Source: a virus
Length of the DNA: 26,378 bases
Direction: 5' to 3' (one strand)
Virus record (IMG/VR): IMGVR_UViG_3300012936_000139
Coordinates: 1-26,378 of that record
The position numbers and the translations under genes are program-made. Below, in pieces: positions 1 to 7,097 of the stretch. Position 1 is the first letter of the stretch. Each line of letters begins with the position of its first letter. The notes under the pieces were generated by a model. The model was not told where the DNA came from. It was given only the letters and a program-made list of their open reading frames with translations, and searched no databases.

Positions 1-1
1 C

Positions 2-1531
2 AGAGGAGTTAATTCAAAAATTAGAGGAGGTGAAGTCGCACACACAGGAATCATCCCATTCCTAAAAAAGTTTGAAGCAACTGTTCGCTGTTGCACACAA
101 AATGGTGTACGTGGCGGTTCAGCGACTACACATTTTCCTTTTTGGCATCAAGAGATTGAAGATATTCTTGTACTTAAAAATAACAAAGGCACAGAAGATA
201 ATCGTGTAAGAAAATTAGATTATTCTATTCAGTTGAATAAAACAATGTACGAAAGACTTTTATCTGGTGGCGACATAACTCTTTTCTCGCCAAATGATGT
301 GCCAGGATTATACGATGCATACTTTGGAGATCCAGACAAGTTTACAGAACTTTATGAATCATATGAAAGAAAAACTTCTATCAAGAAAAAAGTTATGCCA
401 GCAATGGAATTATTTTCTGCTCTTATAAAGGAACGTGCTGAAACAGGACGTATCTACATAATGAATGTTGATCATTGTAATACACATAGTTCATTTAAGG
501 ATACAGTATACATGAGCAATCTATGTCAAGAAATTACATTACCTACAAAACCACTCCAACATATTGATGACGAGCAAGGAGAAATTGCACTTTGTATCCT
601 ATCTGCAATTAACGTTGGTGTAATAAAATCATTAGACGATTTAGAAGAACTTTGTGATTTAGCTGTCAGAGCATTAGAAGAAATAATTGATTATCAAAGA
701 TATCCTATTAAGGCGGCTGAAATATCTACAAAGGCAAGAAGGTCTTTAGGTATCGGATATATTGGACTAGCACATTATTTGGCAAAAAACAAAGTGTCTT
801 ATAATAGTAAAAAGGCTTGGAAACTTGTACATGATTTGTCAGAAGCATTTCAATACTACTTGCTTAAAGCATCAAATGAATTAGCACAAGAACGAGGAGC
901 ATGTGAGTATTTCAATAGAACTAAATATGCAGACGGCATCTTACCTATTGATACATATAAGAAAGATGTTGATGAATTAGTGGAGAATAAACTTAAATAT
1001 GATTGGTCTTCTTTACGCAAGGACATTAAACAACACGGTTTACGGCACAGCACATTGTCCGCACAAATGCCTTCGGAGAGCAGTTCCGTTGTGTCGAACG
1101 CAACAAACGGAATTGAGCCACCTAGAGGATACTTGTCCGTTAAAAAGTCGAAGAAAGGGCCTCTTAAGCAGATTGTTCCACAATATTACTCCTTAAGAAA
1201 TGATTATACATTGCTTTGGGAAATGACAAGCAACGAAGGATACATAAACATAGTTGCTGTTATGCAGAAATTCTTTGATCAAGCTATCAGTGGTAACTGG
1301 TCATACAATCCAACACAGTATGAAAATAACGAAGTACCAATGAGTGTAATGATAAAAGATTTATTAACAACATATAAACTAGGATGGAAAACGTCATACT
1401 ATCAAAATACATATGATTTTAAAACTGATCCTAGTGAATTACAAGAAGAAGAAAACAAGCCAATTGAGAGGGCAGAGTTTTCCGGCACAGACGAGGAGTA
1501 CGAAGAATATTGTGAAGCCTGTGCAATATAG
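2..1531 (+). CDS. nrdA: Ribonucleotide reductase class Ia, large subunit (5' end outside window)
   Basis: Reduces ribonucleoside diphosphates to deoxyribonucleotides for phage DNA synthesis, with NrdB supplying the radical. The frame is open from base 2, so the gene enters from the left and only about 509 C-terminal residues (roughly two thirds of a ~760-residue NrdA) are seen. The first codons contain the NrdA signatures VRCCTQNGVRGGSATTHFP and EDILVLKNNKGTEDNR. Also visible are SNLCQEITLPTKPL (the N-x-C-x-E of the thiyl-radical site), EIALCILSA (the partner active-site Cys), MPSESSSVVSNATNGIEPPRG, the YY pair in KTSYYQNTYD (radical relay), and a C-terminal CEAC pair reduced by glutaredoxin. 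All key residues visible in this part are present, so the enzyme looks functional. An ATG at 233 is internal and not the true start. nrdB follows after 54 bases. Confidence 0.97.
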   Translation, partial: RGVNSKIRGGEVAHTGIIPFLKKFEATVRCCTQNGVRGGSATTHFPFWHQEIEDILVLKNNKGTEDNRVRKLDYSIQLNKTMYERLLSGGDITLFSPNDVPGLYDAYFGDPDKFTELYESYERKTSIKKKVMPAMELFSALIKERAETGRIYIMNVDHCNTHSSFKDTVYMSNLCQEITLPTKPLQHIDDEQGEIALCILSAINVGVIKSLDDLEELCDLAVRALEEIIDYQRYPIKAAEISTKARRSLGIGYIGLAHYLAKNKVSYNSKKAWKLVHDLSEAFQYYLLKASNELAQERGACEYFNRTKYADGILPIDTYKKDVDELVENKLKYDWSSLRKDIKQHGLRHSTLSAQMPSESSSVVSNATNGIEPPRGYLSVKKSKKGPLKQIVPQYYSLRNDYTLLWEMTSNEGYINIVAVMQKFFDQAISGNWSYNPTQYENNEVPMSVMIKDLLTTYKLGWKTSYYQNTYDFKTDPSELQEEENKPIERAEFSGTDEEYEEYCEACAI

Positions 1532-1532
1532 G

Positions 1533-1561
1533 TTGACAACAATGTTTGATCAGTGTACACT
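1533..1561 (+). promoter_or_regulatory. Predicted host-type promoter for nrdB
   Basis: TTGACA (1533-1538), a 17-base spacer and TACACT (1556-1561) lie in the gap between nrdA and nrdB. The -35 box is perfect and the -10 box matches at four of six positions. It would give nrdB and the genes after it a start independent of nrdA. Prediction from sequence only. Confidence 0.5.
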
Positions 1562-1585
1562 TAACATACAGTAAAAGGAAGAAAG

Positions 1586-2689
1586 ATGGCAAAAACAGTT
1601 TTTAATAAAGATAAGGTCGATTTCACCAAACAGAACATGTTCTTTGGTGCAGATCAAAACACACAAAGATATGACGTATTTAAATTTCCAGTGTTTGATA
1701 AATTAAATCAAACAATGCTTGGGTATTTTTGGAGACCAGAAGAAGTAAGTTTACAAAAAGATAGAGCAGATTATGCTAACTTTCGTCCTGAACAAAAACA
1801 TATTTTCACTGCGAATTTAAAATATCAGACACTGTTAGATTCGGTGCAGGGAAGAGGACCTTGTCTTGCTTTCTTGCCTCATGTGTCTCTTCCTGAACTA
1901 GAAGGTTGTATTGTTACGTGGGACTTTTTTGAAACAATACATTCACGTTCATATACACATATTATGAAAAATGTATATGCAGATCCAAGTGAAGTATTTG
2001 ATACTATTCTTGATGACGAAAAAATACTTGAACGTGCTGTATCAGTAACAAAACATTATGATGCTTTTACTGAAGCGGCAGACAAATTGATCCATTTAAA
2101 AGAAGGTACAATGACAGACGTCAAAAAGAAATTATTTCTTGCAATGATGACTGTAAACATTCTTGAAGGACTTAGATTCTACGTATCATTTGCCTGTACA
2201 TTCGGCTTTGGCGAACTAAAGCTAATGGAAGGCAGTGCTAAGATTATTTCACTTATAGCTAGAGATGAAGCACAACACCTAGCTCTTTCAACACATGTTC
2301 TTAAATTATGGTTGCAGGGTAAAGATGATCCTCAAATGGCAAAGATTGCTAAGTCATGTGATAAAGAAGTTTACGAACTATGGAAATCATGTGTTGAAGA
2401 AGAAAAGGCTTGGGCAGAATACTTGTTTAAAGATGGATCAATGATTGGATTGAATGCACAGTTACTACACCAATACGTTGAATATATTGCTAATCGTAGA
2501 CTTAAAGCACTAGGATATGATGCTATATTTGATCAGCCTGTGAATACAAATCCACTTCCGTGGACACAACATTGGCTATCTAGTTCTGGGTTACAAGTAG
2601 CACCACAAGAAACTGAAGTAGAGTCTTACATCGTCGGGGGCATTAAACAAGATGTGACTAAAGATGTATTGAAAGGATTTAGTTTATGA
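1586..2689 (+). CDS. nrdB: Ribonucleotide reductase class Ia, small (radical) subunit
   Basis: Houses the diiron-tyrosyl radical cofactor that starts catalysis in NrdA. The 367 residues are close to the usual NrdB length. Diiron ligands and the radical tyrosine can be read in order: LLDSVQGRGP (Asp), ETIHSRSYTHI (Glu, His and the radical Tyr), LEGLRFYVSFACTF (Glu) and ARDEAQHLALS (Glu, His). The C-terminus ESYIVGGI keeps the tyrosine that relays the radical to NrdA. AAGGAAG lies just upstream of the ATG. The stop overlaps the next start (ATGA), so the downstream oxygenase is probably translationally coupled. Confidence 0.97.
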   Translation: MAKTVFNKDKVDFTKQNMFFGADQNTQRYDVFKFPVFDKLNQTMLGYFWRPEEVSLQKDRADYANFRPEQKHIFTANLKYQTLLDSVQGRGPCLAFLPHVSLPELEGCIVTWDFFETIHSRSYTHIMKNVYADPSEVFDTILDDEKILERAVSVTKHYDAFTEAADKLIHLKEGTMTDVKKKLFLAMMTVNILEGLRFYVSFACTFGFGELKLMEGSAKIISLIARDEAQHLALSTHVLKLWLQGKDDPQMAKIAKSCDKEVYELWKSCVEEEKAWAEYLFKDGSMIGLNAQLLHQYVEYIANRRLKALGYDAIFDQPVNTNPLPWTQHWLSSSGLQVAPQETEVESYIVGGIKQDVTKDVLKGFSL

Positions 2690-3192
2690 TAGAAGTCCAG
2701 GACAATCTATTTCCTGAGGAACTTTTAACACGCACTTTTAATTATTTTGAATCTTATAATGACTGGGAAGAACTTCCTGATAGTCCCGAAGATGAAAATC
2801 TATTTACACTAGGCAAGCCATTTGAAAGAAACTTTGAACCAATTGCTTATGAATTTATAGAGCTACTAGATCAAAAAGAGTTTAAAAGATGCATCTATAA
2901 TTGTTTTCGTCCTGGCGATTGTCCGCAGCCACATGTGGATAGTAGTTCTTGGAACGGGCATACATATATGATATACCTGAGTCCAAACTGGGACGTAACA
3001 ATGGGTGGCGAGACTATTTTTATAGAGGGCCAAGAAATTTTCCGCACAGTTGTTCCTATTTTTGGAAGACTGGTAAAATTTAAATCGGAAATACCTCATG
3101 CGGCAAGACCACCGCTTAGAGGGAAAAGATATAGTTTAGTGTTTCAAACGCATCCGATAGGACTTGAAACATTGGGCCAAATTGGTTTTTGA
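2686..3192 (+). CDS. 2-oxoglutarate/Fe(II)-dependent oxygenase (prolyl 4-hydroxylase-like)
   Basis: A 168-residue double-stranded beta-helix oxygenase of the type common in T4-like marine phages. Iron ligands are readable as H83-x-D85 (QPHVDSSSW) and distal H138 (EIPHAARP), with R148 (GKRYS) placed to bind 2-oxoglutarate; GGETIFIEG and VVPIFGRLVKF are the matching core strands. The substrate is unknown: it could hydroxylate a protein side chain or a nucleobase. It overlaps nrdB by 4 bases (ATGA) and is followed by glutaredoxin, so it is transcribed with the nucleotide reduction genes. Fold is confident; role is inferred only. Confidence 0.85.
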   Translation: MIEVQDNLFPEELLTRTFNYFESYNDWEELPDSPEDENLFTLGKPFERNFEPIAYEFIELLDQKEFKRCIYNCFRPGDCPQPHVDSSSWNGHTYMIYLSPNWDVTMGGETIFIEGQEIFRTVVPIFGRLVKFKSEIPHAARPPLRGKRYSLVFQTHPIGLETLGQIGF

Positions 3193-3203
3193 AAGGATAG
3201 TAA

Positions 3204-3455
3204 ATGAGCGTTGAGATATGGGGTAAGCCTGCCTGTCCATCTTGTATGAAAGCAAAAGCATTGTGCGAATCAAGAGGATTTAGTTTTACCTACAAAGAAC
3301 TTGGAAAAGATTTTGATAGAGATGAAGTTTTCGAAAACTTCCCTGGTGCTAGAACATTTCCACAAATCAAAGTACACACACATGTCGTAGGTGGCTATGA
3401 ACAGTTTGTGAAATACATTGAAGACACCGGATACAATGGAACAGGACACGGATAA
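3204..3455 (+). CDS. Glutaredoxin
   Basis: An 83-residue thiol-disulfide oxidoreductase with the active site C11-P-S-C14 (KPACPSCMKA), close to the usual CPYC, then RTFPQI (cis-proline loop) and VVGGYEQF (glutathione-binding GG). The length is normal for a phage glutaredoxin. Lying after nrdA and nrdB, it is the likely electron donor that re-reduces the C-terminal cysteines of NrdA, like NrdC of T4. A weak AAGGA precedes the ATG. Its TAA overlaps the ATG of the next gene (TAATG). Confidence 0.93.
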   Translation: MSVEIWGKPACPSCMKAKALCESRGFSFTYKELGKDFDRDEVFENFPGARTFPQIKVHTHVVGGYEQFVKYIEDTGYNGTGHG

Positions 3456-3742
3456 TGTTAGTTGAAGGTCCTTACAAAGAAAATGATACTATTTCTATCA
3501 AAATTACTTCAGGTGAAGAAATAGTAGGCAGATTAGTTGAAGAAACATCTGTGTACGTTAAACTAAGAAAACCTATGATGGTTGTAATGGCAGGACAAGG
3601 TATTGGACTTGCTCCTTATATGTTCACTAGCGGTAGTGAAGATATGCGTTTTAATAACAATTTAATTGTTACTAAAGCAAAAACCATCGAAGATATTAAT
3701 AAAAAATATCTAGAAACAACCACAGGTTTAAAACTTAATTAA
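3455..3742 (+). CDS. Conserved small phage protein, Sm-like beta-barrel candidate
   Basis: 95 residues. The first half (TISIKITSGEEIVGRLVEET followed by VYVKLRKPMMVV) has the pattern of an Sm/LSm-type domain: 'I-x-I-x-x-x-S/T-G-E-E-I-x-G-x-x-x-E' with alternating hydrophobic residues. Similar small proteins occur in many T4-like marine phages; their function is unknown to me. The start overlaps the glutaredoxin stop by one base, so it belongs to the nrd transcript. RNA binding would be a guess from the fold alone. Confidence 0.75.
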   Translation: MLVEGPYKENDTISIKITSGEEIVGRLVEETSVYVKLRKPMMVVMAGQGIGLAPYMFTSGSEDMRFNNNLIVTKAKTIEDINKKYLETTTGLKLN

Positions 3743-3754
3743 AAGGAGATAAAT

Positions 3755-3931
3755 ATGAGTATACATGAACAAATCGTTCAAGCGTTTAATAATTACGTAG
3801 CTGAACAAGAATCTTTTGAAACAAAAGGTGTAAAAGCTGCGGCGGCCCGTGCAAGAAAAGCATTAGGCGACCTTGGTAAACTTACAAAGGAAAGACGTAA
3901 GGAAATCCAAGAGAAGAAAAATAATATGTGA
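3755..3931 (+). CDS. Small histone H1-like phage protein
   Basis: A 58-residue gene with a good ribosome site (AAGGAG, 8 bases before the ATG). The protein begins MSIHEQIVQAFNNYVAEQES and continues with AAAARARKALGDLGKLTKER and RRKEIQEKKNN, a lysine/arginine/alanine-rich helical tail. Many tailed phages encode a protein of this size and pattern, often annotated as Hc1/histone H1-like; DNA binding is the usual suggestion but not shown here. The next gene starts 6 bases after its stop. Confidence 0.8.
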   Translation: MSIHEQIVQAFNNYVAEQESFETKGVKAAAARARKALGDLGKLTKERRKEIQEKKNNM

Positions 3932-3937
3932 TCAGAT

Positions 3938-4213
3938 ATGGCTATGCAAGGTGGTCAAACCTTCAAAGACGAAAAGCCAAATAAAAAATATAAACCATAT
4001 AAAGGAATCGGTCGACTATATCACGGTCGGCCGGTTGTCTTTTATGCGACTGACGATCCAGAATTTCAAATGTGGATACACAAACGAAAAGAAAGAATCC
4101 GATTGGGTGTCATTTCTTTATTCTGGATATCCTTTGCATATATTGTGGGAGATATTTTTTATTTGCAAGTATATAAAGAAATGGTTGACAAAGCCGTTCG
4201 TTATATGCTATAA
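3938..4213 (+). CDS. Small membrane protein, unknown function
   Basis: 91 residues. A basic, hydrophilic N-terminal half (residues 1-54, including KPNKKYKPYKGIGRLYHGRP) is followed by one membrane segment near residues 56-78 (LGVISLFWISFAYIVGDIFY). I do not recognise the family. No clear Shine-Dalgarno sequence precedes the ATG; a second ATG lies two codons in. A longer ORF in another frame (3873-4247) covers the same stretch but reads as a shadow, because this frame has the coherent domain-plus-membrane layout. Its last 29 bases contain the predicted promoter for the tmRNA. Confidence 0.7.
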   Translation: MAMQGGQTFKDEKPNKKYKPYKGIGRLYHGRPVVFYATDDPEFQMWIHKRKERIRLGVISLFWISFAYIVGDIFYLQVYKEMVDKAVRYML

Positions 4214-4216
4214 ATA
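4185..4216 (+). promoter_or_regulatory. Predicted tmRNA promoter, overlapping a T4-late-like box
   Basis: TTGACA (4185-4190), an 18-base spacer ending in TGC (extended -10) and TATAAA (4209-4214). The same bases carry TATAAATA (4209-4216), the T4 late promoter box. Transcription would start near 4221, at the expected 5' end of the tmRNA acceptor piece. The promoter lies in the last codons of the preceding gene. Prediction from sequence only. Confidence 0.55.
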
Positions 4217-4221
4217 TAGTA

Positions 4222-4282
4222 CGATGTTGAAGCAATTCGAAAGGTGAACTGGACCCGGGGGCGGTACCCGGCAGCTCCACCA
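4222..4282 (+). ncRNA. ssrA: tmRNA acceptor piece (permuted, two-piece tmRNA)
   Basis: This is the 3' half of a tmRNA, placed before the 5' half, as in alphaproteobacterial permuted tmRNA. It contains a T-arm, CCGGG (4255-4259), a seven-base loop GGCGGTA, CCCGG (4267-4271), then the acceptor strand CAGCTCC (4272-4278), discriminator A and an encoded CCA (4280-4282). CAGCTCC pairs with GGGGCTG at 4485-4491 over seven pairs including G3-U70, the identity element for alanyl-tRNA synthetase. The T loop is not the canonical TTC sequence. The stretch GAAGC (4229-4233) could pair with GCTTC (4652-4656) of the other piece, tentatively. The exact 5' end is inferred from the promoter. Confidence 0.88.
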
Positions 4283-4294
4283 TAAGGACATTGA

Positions 4295-4483
4295 ATGGAA
4301 GTTATATGGCACATTCTACTTACTGTTTGTTTAGGCTCGACCTGCCTAGAACAAGATGTACAATGGTTTAAATCTGAAGTAGAATGTAATCAAATGTTGA
4401 AAGTGTATGCAAGTATGCCAGCAGATGGTGACTGGGATACAGTTGAATATATTTGTAAGCCAGTTGGGTCAATGTCTTTATGA
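4295..4483 (+). CDS. Small secreted cysteine protein encoded between the two tmRNA pieces
   Basis: 62 residues with a hydrophobic N-terminus (MEVIWHILLTVCLGS) and four cysteines. It carries an F-K-S-E-V-E-C motif and a C-terminal YICKPV, both shared with the protein at 19308-19541; the F-x-S-x-x-x-C part also occurs at 7098-7334. AAGGA (4284-4288) stands 6 bases before the ATG. The gene begins 13 bases after the CCA of the acceptor piece and its TGA ends one base before the coding piece, so it fills nearly the whole segment normally cut out of a permuted tmRNA precursor. Function unknown; export to membrane or periplasm is inferred from the N-terminus. Confidence 0.72.
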   Translation: MEVIWHILLTVCLGSTCLEQDVQWFKSEVECNQMLKVYASMPADGDWDTVEYICKPVGSMSL

Positions 4484-4484
4484 T

Positions 4485-4700
4485 GGGGCTGAAATAGGAT
4501 CGACAGGCGGTGATTAGGAAAGTGGAGTCGTCCGGCGCAAGCTCGGTTAACGCAAGAAAAACTATAAATGCAAACGATAACTTTGCACCTGAAGCGTTCA
4601 CTTCTTTGGACATGTCCATGGATCGTGAACTTATCGCAGCCTAGGTTGTGAGCTTCGCGGTATGGTACCACCGGGCAACAGAACGGGCCACTTTTTATCT
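4485..4700 (+). ncRNA. ssrA: tmRNA coding piece (permuted, two-piece tmRNA)
   Basis: The 5' half of the tmRNA. It starts with the acceptor strand GGGGCTG (4485-4491) and the conserved AGGATCGACAGG, a counterpart of the GGATTCGACGGG block of other tmRNAs. A likely pseudoknot region (about 4525-4560) precedes the resume codon GCA at 4570, and a 24-codon tag frame ends at TAG 4642-4644. GGTA-TGG-TACC and other short stems follow, then CTTTTTATC near 4692. Together with the acceptor piece it would be charged with alanine and rescue stalled ribosomes. The 3' end is approximate. The purine permease gene follows at 4719 with its own ribosome site. Confidence 0.88.
4570..4644 (+). other. tmRNA tag-peptide reading frame
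   Basis: From the resume codon GCA the frame reads ANDNFAPEAF, then TSLDMSMDR, then ELIAA and a TAG stop: 24 encoded residues. The ANDNFA opening matches alphaproteobacterial tags (Caulobacter begins ANDNFAEEF), and the hydrophobic-Ala-Ala end fits recognition by ClpX. Most known encoded tags are roughly 8-15 residues, with some longer ones, so this one is long. The middle acidic part is unlike the short tags I know. Confidence 0.85.
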
Positions 4701-4718
4701 TACTAATAGGAGACATAT

Positions 4719-6011
4719 ATGTTAGAAAAACTATTTGGATTGTCAGCAGCTAAGACGACTGTGAAAACAGAAGTCATGGCAGGGTTGGCAACCTTTCTTA
4801 CAATGGCTTATATTACTGTAGTGAATCCAGCTATTCTTTCAACTGAAGGAAGTGGTATGGGTTTTGGTGCTGTATTTACAGCAACTATTATCGCGGCAGT
4901 GATCGGTACATTGATTATGGGGCTATGGGCCAACTGGCCAGTAGCACTTGCACCAGGTATGGGACTAAATGCGTTCTTTACATTTGGTGTTATCTTTGGT
5001 ATGGGATATACCTATCAACAAGCACTAGCGGCTGTGTTTGTAGCAGGTCTAGTGTTTATTGCTTTAAGCGTAACACCAGCACGTAAATATATCATTAATA
5101 GTATTCCAAGAAGTATGAAACTTGGTGTAGGCGCAGGTATTGGCTTGTTTCTTGCTATTATTGGTCTTAAGAATGCAGGCGTGGTTGTAGATAACCCAGC
5201 AACATTAGTTGGCTTAGGTGATGTTACAAGCTGGCCGGTATTACTTACAGGCTTAGGTTTTATTATCATGGCAATCTTAGATAAACGTAAAGTACCAGGT
5301 GCAATTATCCTCGGTATTCTTGCTGTTTCTATTATTGCATGGGTAACAGGTATTTCAGATCTCAACGGATTAGCTGGTGCTATTCCAAATCCAGAACATG
5401 CTTTTAGCATGGATTTTAGTATGATTGCTACTGCTGGATTTATAGGAACTGCATTTGCATTCTTGTTTGTTGACTTTTTTGATACGGCAGGCACACTTAC
5501 AAGTGTTGCAAACCTTACCGGCAAAGTAAACAAAAAAGGTGAAGTTGAGCAAATTGATCGTGCATTATTAGCAGATTCGGTTGCAACAACCGCAGGTGCA
5601 TTGGTTGGTACATCTAATACTACATCATATATTGAAAGTGGTGCTGGTATTAAAGAAGGTGGAAAAACAGGTTTAACCGCAGTAGTTGTTGCAGGTTTAT
5701 TTGCACTATGTTTATTCTTTGCACCATTGGCGCAAAGCATTCCAGCTTTTGCAACTGCACCAGCACTAATTTTTATTGCTACATATTTCTTACGCAACAT
5801 TGCAGATATCGACTGGGATGATGTAACTGAATATGCTCCAGCAGTATTAGCGGCTGTTTTAATGCCTTTGACATTTAGTATTGCTCATGGTATTGCACTT
5901 GGTTTTATTGCTTACGCAGTAATTAAAGCCCTAAGTGGAAAACATGCAGAACTAAACGCAGGCAGTTTAGCTATTGCCGCAATCAGCGTCATTTACTTTA
6001 TCGCTGTATAA
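4719..6011 (+). CDS. AzgA-type purine (adenine/guanine/hypoxanthine) permease, NCS2 family
   Basis: A full-length 430-residue inner-membrane transporter with a dozen or more hydrophobic segments. Signatures of the AzgA/COG2252 branch are present: FLTMAYITVVNPAIL, ALAPGMGLNAFFTFGVIFG, FLFVDFFDTAGTLTSVA (the conserved acidic TM8 region) and GALVGTSNTTSYIESGAGI (TM10 region). The family takes up purine bases with protons. AGGAG precedes the ATG, and a strong terminator follows. No frameshift or missing signature is visible. A transporter of this size is unusual for a phage; with the GMP reductase at 14117 it suggests that the phage increases purine salvage in infected cells. Confidence 0.93.
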   Translation: MLEKLFGLSAAKTTVKTEVMAGLATFLTMAYITVVNPAILSTEGSGMGFGAVFTATIIAAVIGTLIMGLWANWPVALAPGMGLNAFFTFGVIFGMGYTYQQALAAVFVAGLVFIALSVTPARKYIINSIPRSMKLGVGAGIGLFLAIIGLKNAGVVVDNPATLVGLGDVTSWPVLLTGLGFIIMAILDKRKVPGAIILGILAVSIIAWVTGISDLNGLAGAIPNPEHAFSMDFSMIATAGFIGTAFAFLFVDFFDTAGTLTSVANLTGKVNKKGEVEQIDRALLADSVATTAGALVGTSNTTSYIESGAGIKEGGKTGLTAVVVAGLFALCLFFAPLAQSIPAFATAPALIFIATYFLRNIADIDWDDVTEYAPAVLAAVLMPLTFSIAHGIALGFIAYAVIKALSGKHAELNAGSLAIAAISVIYFIAV

Positions 6012-6020
6012 AACATTCCT

Positions 6021-6050
6021 AACCGGCCTTATTCTTTAGGGCCGGTTTTT
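6021..6050 (+). terminator. Rho-independent terminator after the purine permease
   Basis: AACCGGCC (6021-6028) pairs perfectly with GGCCGGTT (6040-6047), and a run of five T (6046-6050) follows. The stem can be extended inward by wobble and A-T pairs. It ends the tmRNA/permease transcript just before the late-type box of the next gene. Confidence 0.92.
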
Positions 6051-6058
6051 CTTTCCCC

Positions 6059-6067
6059 GATAAATAC
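6059..6067 (+). promoter_or_regulatory. T4-late-like promoter box GATAAATAC
   Basis: The box lies directly after the terminator and 3 bases before the ATG at 6071. A start 5-7 bases downstream of the box would fall at or next to the ATG, giving a nearly leaderless mRNA. Confidence 0.5.
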
Positions 6068-6070
6068 ATT

Positions 6071-7066
6071 ATGCAAGTTATAGATTTACTTTCCGAACGA
6101 AAAGATGATACGACCTCACTAGGCAACTCTATTATAGCCATTCTTAAAAAGACACCAAGTGTTAAAAAACCATTAGAACAATTTAAGAACGATCCAAACA
6201 AGTTTCACTCTACTGCTAGAAGTAGATTTAGAACTTGGGCTACAAGGTCAGGACTAAGCTATGTTCAAACAAATGTTATGTCAAGAGGTAGGGGCGGAAC
6301 AAAACGTATTGCAATGTATTCTTTTATTGCTATGATGCAAAAAGAATGCGGAGTGCCAGTTACAGGCATACTGGATACACAAAGTATGCGAGCTTTTATT
6401 AACAATGCAGGCAAATTTACTGATACCTATATTAGTGGTAGAGTTGAGTCAGCTATTGCAAGTAATTCTGTAAAAGTTCCTAGAGGTTGCATTGATGTTG
6501 TACAGGCTATTGAGAATCCTGGTAACAACTGGGGTAGCACTTATGCTACATATCATGATAGAAATGGAAAATTAGACTTTGGTATTGGTCCTGGACAAGT
6601 CGAACCAGCAACTTATTCCGAAACAGGAGGAAGTTTCAATTTTGGCGATTTAGACTCTATTGCATCTATAGATAAACTGACTGGCATTATGCTTGAAGCA
6701 ATAAATCTAAAAATGAAATATGCAGATAGACTTGCTAAGAAGGATAGCAGAGAAATTACAACATTAGAAGATTTTGCTAGAGCATGGAACTATAAAAACT
6801 ATGGCAAAGCACAAGGTGTTTACGGCGACAACATTCCTATGCGTAATACTCCTTCAACTAAACCAAAATCAAAACCTAAAGATGTTGACTCCACTTTACC
6901 AAAAGTGCCAAAAAATGCAATTGATAAAGCTATTGATAAAGCACTTGCTCCTGAGCCAGAAACACCAAAAAACACAGATATCCAAAAAAGTGAACCAGGT
7001 TATATAGATAAACTCAAAACAGGTTTTGGTAACATTCTTCGTGGATATTTAGACTCCGACGGTTGA
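6071..7066 (+). CDS. Putative lysozyme-like (lytic transglycosylase) virion or wall-active protein
   Basis: 331 residues. Residues 95-115 (VPVTGILDTQSMRAF) resemble a peptidoglycan-binding repeat. Residues 140-240 look like a lysozyme-fold domain: VVQAIENPGNNWG (candidate catalytic E148), DFGIGPGQVEPATY (the G-x-G-Q-x-x-P-x-T block of lytic transglycosylases) and ARAWNYKNYGKA. The C-terminal 90 residues are rich in Pro and Lys (TKPKSKPKDVDS) and probably disordered. It begins MQVIDLLSE, a type of N-terminus common in T4-like marine phage proteins. A late-type promoter suggests a structural or release role, for example cell-wall digestion at entry. Enzymatic activity is inferred, not certain. 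Confidence 0.6.
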   Translation: MQVIDLLSERKDDTTSLGNSIIAILKKTPSVKKPLEQFKNDPNKFHSTARSRFRTWATRSGLSYVQTNVMSRGRGGTKRIAMYSFIAMMQKECGVPVTGILDTQSMRAFINNAGKFTDTYISGRVESAIASNSVKVPRGCIDVVQAIENPGNNWGSTYATYHDRNGKLDFGIGPGQVEPATYSETGGSFNFGDLDSIASIDKLTGIMLEAINLKMKYADRLAKKDSREITTLEDFARAWNYKNYGKAQGVYGDNIPMRNTPSTKPKSKPKDVDSTLPKVPKNAIDKAIDKALAPEPETPKNTDIQKSEPGYIDKLKTGFGNILRGYLDSDG

Positions 7067-7091
7067 CTTTTTCTTTAACTTATAGTATAGT
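7063..7091 (+). promoter_or_regulatory. Predicted promoter, probably giving a leaderless mRNA
   Basis: TTGACT (7063-7068), a 17-base spacer and TATAGT (7086-7091). The predicted start is at or next to the A of the ATG at 7098, and no Shine-Dalgarno sequence is present. Confidence 0.65.
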
Positions 7092-7097
7092 GTAACT

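Noticed and set aside
3873-4247. A 124-codon + strand frame over the 3938-4213 gene
   Set aside because: It overlaps both the histone-like gene and the tmRNA acceptor piece, and its protein lacks the coherent layout of the 3938 frame.
4690-4700. Terminator after the tmRNA coding piece
   Set aside because: CTTTTTATC follows short stems, but I could not build a convincing strong hairpin next to it.
4390-4716. Minus-strand frame across the tmRNA
   Set aside because: It mirrors a structured RNA and the 4295 gene and has no supporting start or motif.
5015-5800. A 261-codon minus-strand frame inside the purine permease
   Set aside because: It is a mirror of a well-conserved transporter; Ala/Pro/Thr-rich low-complexity protein, no ribosome site considered convincing.
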